A stretch of DNA of 64,000 nucleotides from Palsa-504 sp963767565. GTDB taxonomy: Bacteria > Actinomycetota > Actinomycetes > Streptosporangiales > Streptosporangiaceae. A program made the position numbers and the translations under genes. Positions 48,633 to 56,567 of the stretch are shown in pieces. The notes under the pieces are model-generated. The model worked only from the letters and a program-made list of their open reading frames with translations, was not told the DNA's origin and did not search any database. Positions within the stretch are counted from its first letter, which is position 1, and each line of letters starts with the position of its first letter. The DNA is taken from contig CAVYEG010000016.1 in NCBI GenBank assembly GCA_963767565.1, positions 1 through 64,000 of the forward strand, read 5' to 3'.

Positions 48633-50051
48633 ATGACCCTGACCGTGCAGGCCCAAGCCGGCGGGCTCCCGGCCGCCGCGGATACGTCCGCCGCCGTCGA
48701 GCTGCCCCGGCTGGCCGACGGGGTCGAGCTGCTCGGCGAGTACCAGGATTCCGGCTACAGCCAGCCGCCCTCCCTGGTCCGCCGGTCCGACGGCCAGGTC
48801 ATCCAGATGTCCGCGCTGCTGTACCAGGTCACCTGCCGGATCGACGGCAGCCGCGGACCGGTCGCCATCGCCCAGCAGGTCAGCGCCGACCTCGGCCGGC
48901 TGCTGAACGCCGACCAGGTCCGCTACCTCCTCACCGCCAAGCTGATGCCGCTGGGCGTCGTGGCCGGGCCGGATGTCCCGGCGGGCCTGCCGGAGCCTGG
49001 CCTGCCGACGGCCAACCCGCTGCTCGCGCTGCGGGCCCGGGGCACGCTGCTCCCGGAGCGGGCGTCCAACGCGGTCGGGACGCTGCTGCGGCCGCTGTTC
49101 CGGTGGCCGGTCATCGTGGCCGTCGTGGCCAGCGTCCTGGCCGTGGACTACTGGCTGTTCGCCGTGCACGGGCTGGGCGGCGGAATCCGGCAGGTCCTGC
49201 ACAACCCGGTGGACTTCCTCGTCGTGATCGGCCTGTCCCTGGCCTCCGCCGCGTTCCACGAGTGCGGCCACGCGGCCGGCTGCCGCTACGGCGGCGCGCG
49301 GCCCGGCGTGATCGGCGCCGGCATCTACGTGATGTGGCCGGCGTTCTTCACCAACGTCACCGACTCCTACCGGCTCAGCCGGGCCGGCCGGCTGCGCACC
49401 GACCTCGGCGGCCTGTACTTCAACCTGATCTTCATGCTGGCCCTGGCGGCCGTCTACTCGGTCACCTCGTCCGAGATCCTGCTCCTGGTCATCGCCGTCA
49501 CGCACCTGGAGATGCTGGAACAGCTGCTGCCGTTCGTCCGCTTCGACGGGTACTTCATCCTCAGCGACCTGGTCGGCGTGCCTGACCTGTTCGCCCGCAT
49601 CGTGCCGATCCTGCGCAGTACCGCAGACTGGGCCGTAGGCTGGGCCGCAAACTGGGCGGCAAACCGGCCCACCGACCGGGGTCGTCCGGACCCGCGCGTG
49701 GCCGGCCTGCGGCGGCACGCCCGGATCGTGGTGACCGCCTGGGTGATGTGCGTCCTCCCGGTGCTGCTGGCCGGCTTCGGATACATGCTGCTGCGCCTGC
49801 CCGCGATCGACCGCTCCCTGTGGCGCGCGGCCAGCGTGCAGGCCCACCTCATGACCGCCGCCACCGGCGGCCATCGCTACGCAACCGCCTTGGTCGCCGC
49901 CGTGGGCACCGCCTTGCTGGGCGTATCCCTGGCCGGCTCGGCCTACGTCATCACCGGGCTGGTCCGGCGGGCGGTCACGGCCGGCCTGCACTGGTCCGCC
50001 GGCGGCCCGCCCGCCGGCTGCGGGCCGCCGCGGCCTTGCTGGCCGTCGTGA
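48633..50051 (+). CDS. PqqD-like domain/M50-type membrane metalloprotease of the peptide locus
   Basis: A 472-residue protein. Residues about 28-110 resemble a PqqD-type peptide-binding domain (VELLGEYQDSGYSQPPSLVR, then LNADQVRYLL). The membrane part has several helices and the zinc motif HECGH at 209-213 in SAAFHECGHAAGCRYGG. Asp305 in PFVRFDGYF is the likely third ligand; FILSDLVGVPDL follows. This is the pattern of putative peptide zinc metalloproteases found with modified-peptide loci. GAGGAG precedes ATG 48633. The C-terminus is odd: this frame ends in PPAGCGPPRPCWPS, but another frame running to 50101 encodes a membrane helix (RLRAAAALLAVVIALAAFW). A one-base frameshift near 50000 may have removed the natural end. 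It probably binds and cleaves or exports the 57-residue peptide. Confidence 0.78.
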   Translation: MTLTVQAQAGGLPAAADTSAAVELPRLADGVELLGEYQDSGYSQPPSLVRRSDGQVIQMSALLYQVTCRIDGSRGPVAIAQQVSADLGRLLNADQVRYLLTAKLMPLGVVAGPDVPAGLPEPGLPTANPLLALRARGTLLPERASNAVGTLLRPLFRWPVIVAVVASVLAVDYWLFAVHGLGGGIRQVLHNPVDFLVVIGLSLASAAFHECGHAAGCRYGGARPGVIGAGIYVMWPAFFTNVTDSYRLSRAGRLRTDLGGLYFNLIFMLALAAVYSVTSSEILLLVIAVTHLEMLEQLLPFVRFDGYFILSDLVGVPDLFARIVPILRSTADWAVGWAANWAANRPTDRGRPDPRVAGLRRHARIVVTAWVMCVLPVLLAGFGYMLLRLPAIDRSLWRAASVQAHLMTAATGGHRYATALVAAVGTALLGVSLAGSAYVITGLVRRAVTAGLHWSAGGPPAGCGPPRPCWPS

Positions 50052-50202
50052 TCGCCCTCGCCGCCTTCTGGACCGCCAGTGGCCAGCTCCGAGGCTGGTA
50101 GGCTACCCGACCTGTCCTGGTGGGGCTTAGGGCCGGGCAGCGCTGGCCGCGCAGCCTCGTGATCCCTCGGCCGCCCGCTCCCGCCGGATAGCATCCGGGA
50201 TC

Positions 50203-53136
50203 ATGACCGTGCACCCGGCGCAGGCCGCACAGCAGGAGGCCGCCCGGAAAGAGGCAGCCCGGAAAGAGGCAGCCCGGAAAGAGGCAGCCCAGCACGCAGT
50301 GCCGCCGGGAGAACTGGCCGCCGCGCTGCGTGCCGCCGGCCTGGCCAGTGCCGACGACTCGGCCCGGCGGCGGGCGGAGTACGCCACCGACGCCTCCAAC
50401 TACCGGGTCGTGCCCGCCGTGGTGGCCTTTCCCCGGCACGCCGAGGAGGCCGCCGCCGCGCTGGCCGTGGCGAGACAGTACAAGGTGCCGGTCACCAGCC
50501 GGGGCGGCGGCACCTCCATCGCGGGCAACTCGGTCGGCCCCGGCATCGTGCTCGACTTCTCCCGCCACCTCAACCGGGTACTGGCCGTCGACGCCGAGGC
50601 CCGGACCGCAACCGCCGAACCGGGCGCGATCCTGGACGACATCACCGCGGCCGCGGCCGGGTACGGGCTGCGGTTCGGTCCCGACCCCTCCTCGCACGCC
50701 CGGGCCAGCATCGGCGGCTCGATCGGCAACAACGCCTGCGGCTCGCGGGCGCTGCGCTACGGCCGCACCGCGGACAACGTGGTCAGCATGGACCTGCTGA
50801 CCGCCGCCGGGGATCACATCCAGGCCGGCCGCCAGCCAGCACCAAACCCGGTCGGCACCGCCCTGAGCACCCTGGTCGCGGAAAGGCTGGCCCTGATCCG
50901 CACCGAGTTCGGCCGGTTCACCCGGCAGGTGTCCGGCTACAGCCTGGAACACCTGCTGCCGGAGAACGGCGCCGACCTGGCCCGGTTCCTGGCCGGCACC
51001 GAAGGCACCCTGGGCATCGTCACCGCCGCCACCGTGCGCCTGGTCCGGTCGCCGAACGCCGTGGCCCTCGCCGTCCTCGCCTACCCCGGCATGCCGGAGG
51101 CCGCCGACGCGGTGCCCGGCCTGCTGCCGCACCGGCCGGTGGCGCTGGAGGGGATGGACGCCCGGCTGGTCGACGTCGTACGCCAGCGCCGCGGCGCGGC
51201 CGCCGTCCCGGCGCTGCCGCGCGGCCAGGCCTGGATCTTCGCCGAGACGGCCGGCGACACCGAGGCCGAGGCCCGCGCGGGCGCCGAGCGGCTCATCAAG
51301 GACTCCGGTGCCCTCGACGCCAGCGTCGTCACCGGCGCCCCGGCCCGGGCCCTGTGGCGCATCCGCGAGGACGGCGCCGGCCTGGGCGGCCGCACCCCGG
51401 CGGGCGCGCCGGCCTGGCCCGGCTGGGAGGATTCCGCCGTCCCGCCCGCCCACCTGGGCTCATACCTAAGAGAATTCACCGCGCTGCTGGCCAGCTACGA
51501 CCTGGACGGCCTGCTGTACGGGCACTTCGGCGACGGCTGCGTGCACGTCCGCATCGACTTCCCGCTGGCCACCGCGCCGGGCCGGTACCGCGAGTTCGCC
51601 CTGGCCGCGGCGCAGCTGGCCGGCCAGTACGGCGGCTCGGTGTCCGGCGAGCACGGCGACGGCCGGGCCCGCGGCGAGCTGCTGCCCTACATGTACTCAC
51701 CCGAGGCCATTGAGCTCATGGCCGCGGTCAAGGCCATCTTCGACCCGGGTAACCTGCTCAACCCCGGCGTGCTGGTCGACCCGGCTCCGATCGACGCCGA
51801 CCTGCGGCTGCCGCTGGCCCGGCCGATCACCAAGGGCCTCGGGTTCGCCTACCCGCACGACCGCGGCGACCTGTCCGTCGCGGTGCACCGCTGCACCGGC
51901 GTGGGCAAGTGCCGGGCCGACACGACCAGCAGCGGCGGCGTCATGTGCCCGTCCTACCTGGCTACCAGGGACGAGAAGGACTCCACCCGCGGCCGCGCGC
52001 GCGTCCTGCAGGAGCTGGCCAACGGCACCCTGGTCGGCAGCTTCCGCGCCCAAGAACTGCATGAGTCGCTGGACCTGTGCCTGTCCTGCAAGGGCTGCTC
52101 GTCCGACTGCCCGGCCGGGGTGGACCTGGCCACCTACAAGGCCGAGGTGCTCTACCAGCGGTACCGGCGCCGACTCCGTCCGCCCGCCCACTACTCGCTG
52201 GGCTGGCTGCCCCGCTGGGCCCGGCTCGCCGCCCGCGCGCCGAAGCTGGCCAACGCCGCGCTGCGCCAGCAAGCCCTGGCCCAAATGGCCAAACGGCTCG
52301 GCGGCATCGACCCCCGCCGGCCGCTCCCCGCGTTCGCCCCCCAGACCTTCCGCGACTGGTTCGCCCAGCACCAGCGCTCCACACACCGCACAGGCCAGGG
52401 CCAGGCCCCCGTGCTGCTGTGGGTCGACACCTTCACCGACCACTTCACCCCCGAGGTCGGCCAGGCTGCCGTTCAGGTCCTCGAGGCGGCCGGCTACGCC
52501 GTCCAGCTCACCGGACAGCCCGTCTGCTGCGGCCTGACCTGGATCTCCACCGGCCAGCTGGACGGCGCCCGCCGCCAGCTGCGCCGCAGCCTCGCTGCGC
52601 TGGAAAACGCGCTCAGCGAAGGCACGCCGATCGTCGGGCTGGAACCCTCCTGTACCGCCGTGCTGCGCGCCGACGCCGCCGAACTGCTGCCTGACGACCC
52701 GCGGGCCGGGCAGGTCCGTTCGGCCATCAAGACCCTGGCCGAGCTGCTCACGGCGACCGAGCGATGGTCGGCGCCTGACCTGTCCGGCCTGTCCGCGGTG
52801 GCCCAGCCGCACTGCCACCACCACGCGGTCATGGGCTGGCAGGCCGACGCCGCGCTGCTAGCCGGGGCCGGGGCCCAGGTCACCGCGGTGGGCGGCTGCT
52901 GCGGGCTGGCCGGCAACTTCGGCGTCGAACGCGGCCGCTACGACGTGTCCCGGGCCGTGGCCGAGACCGCCCTGCTGCCCGCCGTCCGCGCCGCGCCGCC
53001 CGGCGCCGCCGTGCTGGCCGACGGCTTCTCCTGCCGGACCCAGCTCGACCAGCTGGCCCAGGTCCGCGCCATCCACCTGGCCGAGCTGCTGGCCGCCCGC
53101 CTGGAAGATCGCTCGGAACAGGAGCCACCGCCTTGA
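50203..53136 (+). CDS. Fused FAD-binding/iron-sulfur oxidoreductase (glycolate/D-lactate dehydrogenase type)
   Basis: A 977-residue fusion of GlcD-like and GlcF-like parts. The FAD_binding_4 domain (about 65-210) has TSRGGGTSIAGNSVGPGIVL and ASIGGSIGNNACGSRAL. The FAD-linked oxidase C domain runs to about 520 with SVSGEHGDGRARGELL. A two-cluster ferredoxin region follows (CTGVGKC about 564, CLSCKGCSSDCPAG about 626) and two CCG-type cysteine segments (CCGLTW about 775, CCGLAGNFG about 900). Members oxidise 2-hydroxyacids (glycolate, D-lactate, D-2-hydroxyglutarate) and pass electrons to the quinone pool or a flavoprotein. The N-terminus has a 15-base repeat (EAARK three times). TAGCAT lies close to the ATG, suggesting a leaderless message. 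The stop overlaps the dehalogenase-like gene. Confidence 0.87.
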   Translation: MTVHPAQAAQQEAARKEAARKEAARKEAAQHAVPPGELAAALRAAGLASADDSARRRAEYATDASNYRVVPAVVAFPRHAEEAAAALAVARQYKVPVTSRGGGTSIAGNSVGPGIVLDFSRHLNRVLAVDAEARTATAEPGAILDDITAAAAGYGLRFGPDPSSHARASIGGSIGNNACGSRALRYGRTADNVVSMDLLTAAGDHIQAGRQPAPNPVGTALSTLVAERLALIRTEFGRFTRQVSGYSLEHLLPENGADLARFLAGTEGTLGIVTAATVRLVRSPNAVALAVLAYPGMPEAADAVPGLLPHRPVALEGMDARLVDVVRQRRGAAAVPALPRGQAWIFAETAGDTEAEARAGAERLIKDSGALDASVVTGAPARALWRIREDGAGLGGRTPAGAPAWPGWEDSAVPPAHLGSYLREFTALLASYDLDGLLYGHFGDGCVHVRIDFPLATAPGRYREFALAAAQLAGQYGGSVSGEHGDGRARGELLPYMYSPEAIELMAAVKAIFDPGNLLNPGVLVDPAPIDADLRLPLARPITKGLGFAYPHDRGDLSVAVHRCTGVGKCRADTTSSGGVMCPSYLATRDEKDSTRGRARVLQELANGTLVGSFRAQELHESLDLCLSCKGCSSDCPAGVDLATYKAEVLYQRYRRRLRPPAHYSLGWLPRWARLAARAPKLANAALRQQALAQMAKRLGGIDPRRPLPAFAPQTFRDWFAQHQRSTHRTGQGQAPVLLWVDTFTDHFTPEVGQAAVQVLEAAGYAVQLTGQPVCCGLTWISTGQLDGARRQLRRSLAALENALSEGTPIVGLEPSCTAVLRADAAELLPDDPRAGQVRSAIKTLAELLTATERWSAPDLSGLSAVAQPHCHHHAVMGWQADAALLAGAGAQVTAVGGCCGLAGNFGVERGRYDVSRAVAETALLPAVRAAPPGAAVLADGFSCRTQLDQLAQVRAIHLAELLAARLEDRSEQEPPP

Positions 53137-54026
53137 CCCCTCCCGTGCTGCCCGGCTTCGGCTACCGCCACGTTGACGTGGACGGCACCGCCATCAACTG
53201 CGCGGTCGCGGGGTCGGGCCCGCCGCTGCTGCTGCTGCACGGCTACCCGCAGAACCACCTGATGTGGCGGCAGGTCGCCCCGGCGCTGGCCCGGGACCAC
53301 ACGGTGGTGGCCGCCGACCTGCGCGGCTACGGCGACTCAGCCAAGCCCGCCCCGGATGCCGAAGGCCGCGTGTACTCCAAGCGCCTCATGGCCCGCGACC
53401 AGGTCGGCCTGATGCGCGAGCTCGGCTTCGCGCGGTTCGCCCTGGTCGGCCACGACCGCGGGGCCCGGGTCGCGCACCGGCTGGCGCTGGACCACCCGGC
53501 GGCGGTCGAGCGGCTGGCCGTGCTGGACATCGTGCCCACCCGGCATGTCTTCCACCACGTGAGCCGGGAGATGGGCCTGGCCTACTACCACTGGTTCTTC
53601 CTGGCCGCGCCCAACGGCATCCCCGAGCAGATGATCGGCGCCGACCCCGCCTTCTGGCTCAATTCGCTGATCGGCCCGCTGCTCGGCGCGGGCGCCCGCA
53701 TCGAGCCCGACGTGCTGGCCGACTACGTCCGCTGCTTCAGCGACCCGGGCACGATCGCGGCCTCGTGCGCGGACTACCGCGCGGCCGCCACCTCCGACCT
53801 GGCCGACGACGACGAGAGCTTCGCCGCCGGGCAGCGGATCGGCTGCCCGGTCCTGGTGCTGTGGGGCACGCAGGGGTTCGTCGGCCGCGGCTACCGGCCG
53901 CTGGCCGTCTGGCAGGAGTACGCCGCCGACATCCGCGGGACCGCGCTGCCCGCCGGTCACTTCCTGCCCGAGGAAGCACCGGACCTGGTCCTCGAAGCGC
54001 TCACCGGCTTCCTCGGCGGGCCTTAG
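53133..54026 (+). CDS. Alpha/beta-hydrolase of the haloacetate (fluoroacetate) dehalogenase group
   Basis: A 297-residue hydrolase starting with TTG that overlaps the upstream stop. The nucleophile elbow is GHDRGAR, i.e. Asp108 with Arg109 and Arg112. Asp132 and His276 complete the triad, and His153-Trp154 (YYHWFF) and Tyr215 occupy the halide pocket. These line up, with offsets of two to four residues, with Asp110, Arg111, Arg114, Asp134, His155, Trp156, Tyr219 and His280 known from the Rhodopseudomonas fluoroacetate dehalogenase. HGYPQNHLMW and RGYGDSAKP are also typical. It should hydrolyse a 2-haloacid, releasing halide and a 2-hydroxyacid, the substrate type of its operon partner. Epoxide hydrolase is the alternative, but the epoxide-type tyrosine pair is not evident. 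Confidence 0.78.
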   Translation: MTPPVLPGFGYRHVDVDGTAINCAVAGSGPPLLLLHGYPQNHLMWRQVAPALARDHTVVAADLRGYGDSAKPAPDAEGRVYSKRLMARDQVGLMRELGFARFALVGHDRGARVAHRLALDHPAAVERLAVLDIVPTRHVFHHVSREMGLAYYHWFFLAAPNGIPEQMIGADPAFWLNSLIGPLLGAGARIEPDVLADYVRCFSDPGTIAASCADYRAAATSDLADDDESFAAGQRIGCPVLVLWGTQGFVGRGYRPLAVWQEYAADIRGTALPAGHFLPEEAPDLVLEALTGFLGGP

Positions 54027-54086
54027 CGACCCGATCGTGACCGCGCCGTTACCGCATTCCGGTCTCCCGGCTGCTACGCAGGAAGC

Positions 54087-54590
54087 GTGCCGACCGCCAG
54101 GAAGCGCATGGCCTGGGCCATCCTGCTGCTCCCGCTGCTGCTGCTCACCGCGTGCAGCCAGGCCGCCAAGCCGGTCCCCGGGCCGGTCCCGAAACCGCCC
54201 CCGCCGTCGGTCACGCTGGGCTTCTGCGGCAGCAACCTGCAGGTCGAGCCGGATGTCGTGCTGGTCGTCTGCGGCACCGACGACATCACGGCCAGGAACC
54301 TGGTCTGGTCCGGCTGGGGCACGGCGGACGCCACCGCTAAGGGCTCGGCCACGGTCGACCTGTGCGCCTACAACGACTGCGCCGCCGCCGACCTGGTCTC
54401 GGTCCCGATCCGGGTGACCGCCTCGAAGATCGTGGCCTGCAGCAAGCACACCAAGGCGTACTCCACGCTGCACTACACGTTCCCGGACGGCTCGCCGTTC
54501 GCGGGCGTGCCCGCGGCAGCTGCCAACCAGGGCTTGTTCCAGGACGAGGGCGTGCCGCCCGCGAACCAGACCGTCAGCCTGACCTGCTGA
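54087..54590 (+). CDS. Putative secreted lipoprotein
   Basis: A 167-residue protein with a signal segment (MAWAILLLPLLLL) and lipobox LTAC, then a Pro-rich linker. The mature part contains six cysteines, e.g. in GFCGSN, VVCGTDD, DLCAYNDC, VACSK and a C-terminal SLTC. No family is recognised. GTG 54087 or ATG 54108 could start it; both have AGGAAG close by. It follows the dehalogenase by 60 bases but may be separately transcribed. Confidence 0.65.
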   Translation: MPTARKRMAWAILLLPLLLLTACSQAAKPVPGPVPKPPPPSVTLGFCGSNLQVEPDVVLVVCGTDDITARNLVWSGWGTADATAKGSATVDLCAYNDCAAADLVSVPIRVTASKIVACSKHTKAYSTLHYTFPDGSPFAGVPAAAANQGLFQDEGVPPANQTVSLTC

Positions 54591-54644
54591 CTGCCCGGCC
54601 GGCGGCTCTGGACGGGCGGTAACCGGCGATTTAGCGTCATAAGC

Positions 54645-55298
54645 GTGGGCATGACGCAGGTCCCGCTGCCCGGGGCGGAAGCCGCGCTGATCGGGCTGGC
54701 CGCGTTCGGCCTGCTGCTGCTGGACGCCGGCTGGCGGATCATCCATCACCTGACCGTGATGGCCCACGAGGGCGCGCACGCGCTGGTCGCGGCGCTGCTG
54801 CTGCGCCCGTTCCGCGGCATCACCCTGGACGCTAAGGCCGGGGGCGCCACGTACGTGCCGGTCAATGGCCTGGGCGGCTTCTTCATCCACCTGGTCGGCT
54901 ACGTCGGCCCGAGCCTGTTCGGCCTCGGCGCGGCCAAGCTCATCGTGCTCGGGCACAGCGCCACGGTCTTGTGGATCGTGTTCTTCCTGCTGGCCTTCCT
55001 GCTGGTCGGGCTGCGCCGGTCGTTCGGCCTGATCACCGTCATCCTGACCGGGGCCCTGGTGTTCGGCCTGGTCCGCTTCACCCCGATAGGAGTCCAGGTC
55101 ACCGGCGCCTACGCCATCACCTGGCTGCTCCTGCTGTCCGCGGTGCGCCGGGTGCTGGAGGTCGGCACCGGTTCCGACGACGGCGACAAATTGCGCGGCA
55201 AGACCGGCCTCCCGGGCGTGATCTGGTTCCTGATCTGGCTGGCCGCCACCCTGGCCGCGGTGGCCGTCGGCGGCCGGATGCTGATCTTGCAGGCCTAA
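54645..55298 (+). CDS. M50B-like membrane metalloprotease
   Basis: A 217-residue membrane protein with about six hydrophobic segments. MAHEGAHALVAAL is an HExxH zinc motif inside a membrane helix, and GGFFIHLVGYVGPSLFGLGA follows, as in the small M50B-like family of actinomycetes. The third ligand cannot be assigned with certainty. GTG 54645 lies about six bases after a CATAA-type -10-like string. The role is unknown, possibly intramembrane cleavage of a regulator. Its last 12 codons are duplicated after the stop. Confidence 0.7.
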   Translation: MGMTQVPLPGAEAALIGLAAFGLLLLDAGWRIIHHLTVMAHEGAHALVAALLLRPFRGITLDAKAGGATYVPVNGLGGFFIHLVGYVGPSLFGLGAAKLIVLGHSATVLWIVFFLLAFLLVGLRRSFGLITVILTGALVFGLVRFTPIGVQVTGAYAITWLLLLSAVRRVLEVGTGSDDGDKLRGKTGLPGVIWFLIWLAATLAAVAVGGRMLILQA

Positions 55299-55343
55299 CC
55301 CGCCGGGCGGCCGGGTGCTGATCCGGCAGGCCTAACCCGCCCG
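55270..55343. repeat. 37-bp tandem duplication of the M50B-like gene end
   Basis: Copy 1 (55270-55306) contains the last codons CTG ATC TTG CAG GCC TAA; copy 2 (55307-55343) repeats them as CTG ATC CGG CAG GCC TAA. The second copy also overlaps the 3' end of the convergent HTH gene. Confidence 0.85.
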
Positions 55344-55604
55344 GGCGGCCAGCGTCTGCTCAGGCTCGGCGCAGTGCCGGACGACCTGTTCCAGGTCCAG
55401 GCCGAGCGCGGCGGCCAGCGCGGCCACGGTGAAGAACGCGGGCGTGGCGATGCGGCCGGTCTCGATCTTGCGCAGCGTTTCCGCGGGAACGCCGGACCGT
55501 GCCGCGATCTCGGCCATGCTGCGCGGCCCGCGGGCCTCCCGCAGCAGCAGGCCGAGCCGCTCCCCGCGGGCGTGCTCGTGACGGCTCAGCGGCGGTCGGA
55601 CCAT
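55332..55604 (-). CDS. XRE-family helix-turn-helix regulator
   Basis: A 90-residue single-domain XRE protein: RLGLLLREARGPRSMAEIAARSGVPAETLRKIETGRI is the HTH, followed by PAFFTVAALAAALGLDLEQV. It has no effector domain. It is divergent from methionine aminopeptidase with only 50 bases between, which hold the palindrome 55617-55636, so autoregulation and control of the peptidase are likely. Confidence 0.8.
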   Translation of the reverse strand: MVRPPLSRHEHARGERLGLLLREARGPRSMAEIAARSGVPAETLRKIETGRIATPAFFTVAALAAALGLDLEQVVRHCAEPEQTLAARAG

Positions 55605-55616
55605 AGCGTGATAATA

Positions 55617-55636
55617 ATACCGGTATAGTTATACCG
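55617..55636. promoter_or_regulatory. Overlapping palindromes in the HTH/map divergent region
   Basis: CGGTATA-GT-TATACCG at 55621-55636 is a perfect inverted repeat, and ATACCGGTAT at 55617-55626 is a second, overlapping one. It is an isolated AT-rich patch and a likely operator/-10 region for both divergent genes. Confidence 0.65.
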
Positions 55637-55654
55637 CAACGAGAGGGGCACGCC

Positions 55655-56422
55655 GTGGTCGAGATGAAGACGCCAGCCGAGATCCAGGCCATGCGCGCCT
55701 CGGGCCGGGTGGTCGCGCAGATCCTGGCCGCGGTCCGGGACCAGGCCCGGGCCGGGACGCGGCTGACCGAGCTGGACCTCCTGGCCCGCGACGTGCTCGC
55801 GTCGGCCGGGGCCACCTCGCCGTTCCTGGGCTACCGGCCGTCCTTCGCCTCGGTCCCGTTCCCCGCGGTCATCTGCACGTCGGTCAACGACGCCGCGCTG
55901 CACGGCATCCCGGACCGGTACCGGCTGGCCGACGGCGACCTGCTCAGCGTGGACTGCGGGGCGGTGCTGGACGGCTGGGCCGCCGACGCCGCGATCTCGT
56001 GCACCATCGGCCCGCCGCGCCCGGCCGACGCCAGGCTGATCGCGGTCACCGAGGCCGCCCTGCAAGCAGGCATCGCGGCGGCCGTGCCCGGCGCCCGGAT
56101 CGGTGACATCTCGGCCGCGATCGGCGCCGAGGGCCGGGCCGGCGACTACGGCATCTGCACCGACTTCGGCGGCCACGGCGTGGGCCGGGCCATGCACGAG
56201 GACCCGCACATCCCCAACGAGGGCGCGCCGGGCCGCGGCCGCCGCCTGGCCCCCGGGCTGGTCATCGCCATCGAGCCCTGGTTCCTGGCCGGCGGCAAGG
56301 ACAGCTACTTCATCGACGACGACGGCTGGACCATCCGCAGCGGCGACGGCAGCCGCGCCGCCCACGCCGAGCACACCGTGGCCATCACCGCCGACGGCCC
56401 GCAGGTCCTGACCATCCCCTGA
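55655..56422 (+). CDS. map: Methionine aminopeptidase, type I
   Basis: A 255-residue type I methionine aminopeptidase. Metal ligands are recognisable in LLSVDCGAVLDGWAADAAIS (two Asp), GHGVGRAMHEDPHIPN (His), IEPWFLAGG (Glu) and AEHTVAIT (Glu). It removes N-terminal methionine from nascent proteins. GTG 55655 has AGGGG upstream. Its lone position beside a small XRE gene, away from the ribosomal adk-map-infA cluster, suggests an accessory copy under special regulation. Confidence 0.87.
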   Translation: MVEMKTPAEIQAMRASGRVVAQILAAVRDQARAGTRLTELDLLARDVLASAGATSPFLGYRPSFASVPFPAVICTSVNDAALHGIPDRYRLADGDLLSVDCGAVLDGWAADAAISCTIGPPRPADARLIAVTEAALQAGIAAAVPGARIGDISAAIGAEGRAGDYGICTDFGGHGVGRAMHEDPHIPNEGAPGRGRRLAPGLVIAIEPWFLAGGKDSYFIDDDGWTIRSGDGSRAAHAEHTVAITADGPQVLTIP

Positions 56423-56567
56423 CCGCCCGCTCCCGCCACGCTCCTTCTTCTTTGGGCCGAACGTTCCGTGGTCTCCGTTGGCCCAGCACCGTCTTGTCGC
56501 CGCTGCGCCCGGCGGGCTGAGCCCGCGCCCGCTCCGGGCAGTCGCGCGGCCCGCATACGCTGAGTTA

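Noticed and set aside
42837..50101. Prophage or integrative element
   Set aside because: Only a single recombinase is seen; no phage structural, replication, excision or transfer genes, and no convincing paired att sites.
50102..50202. Fluoride riboswitch before the dehydrogenase/dehalogenase operon
   Set aside because: Looked for because of the dehalogenase; no matching pseudoknot-like conserved segments were seen, and the message may be leaderless.
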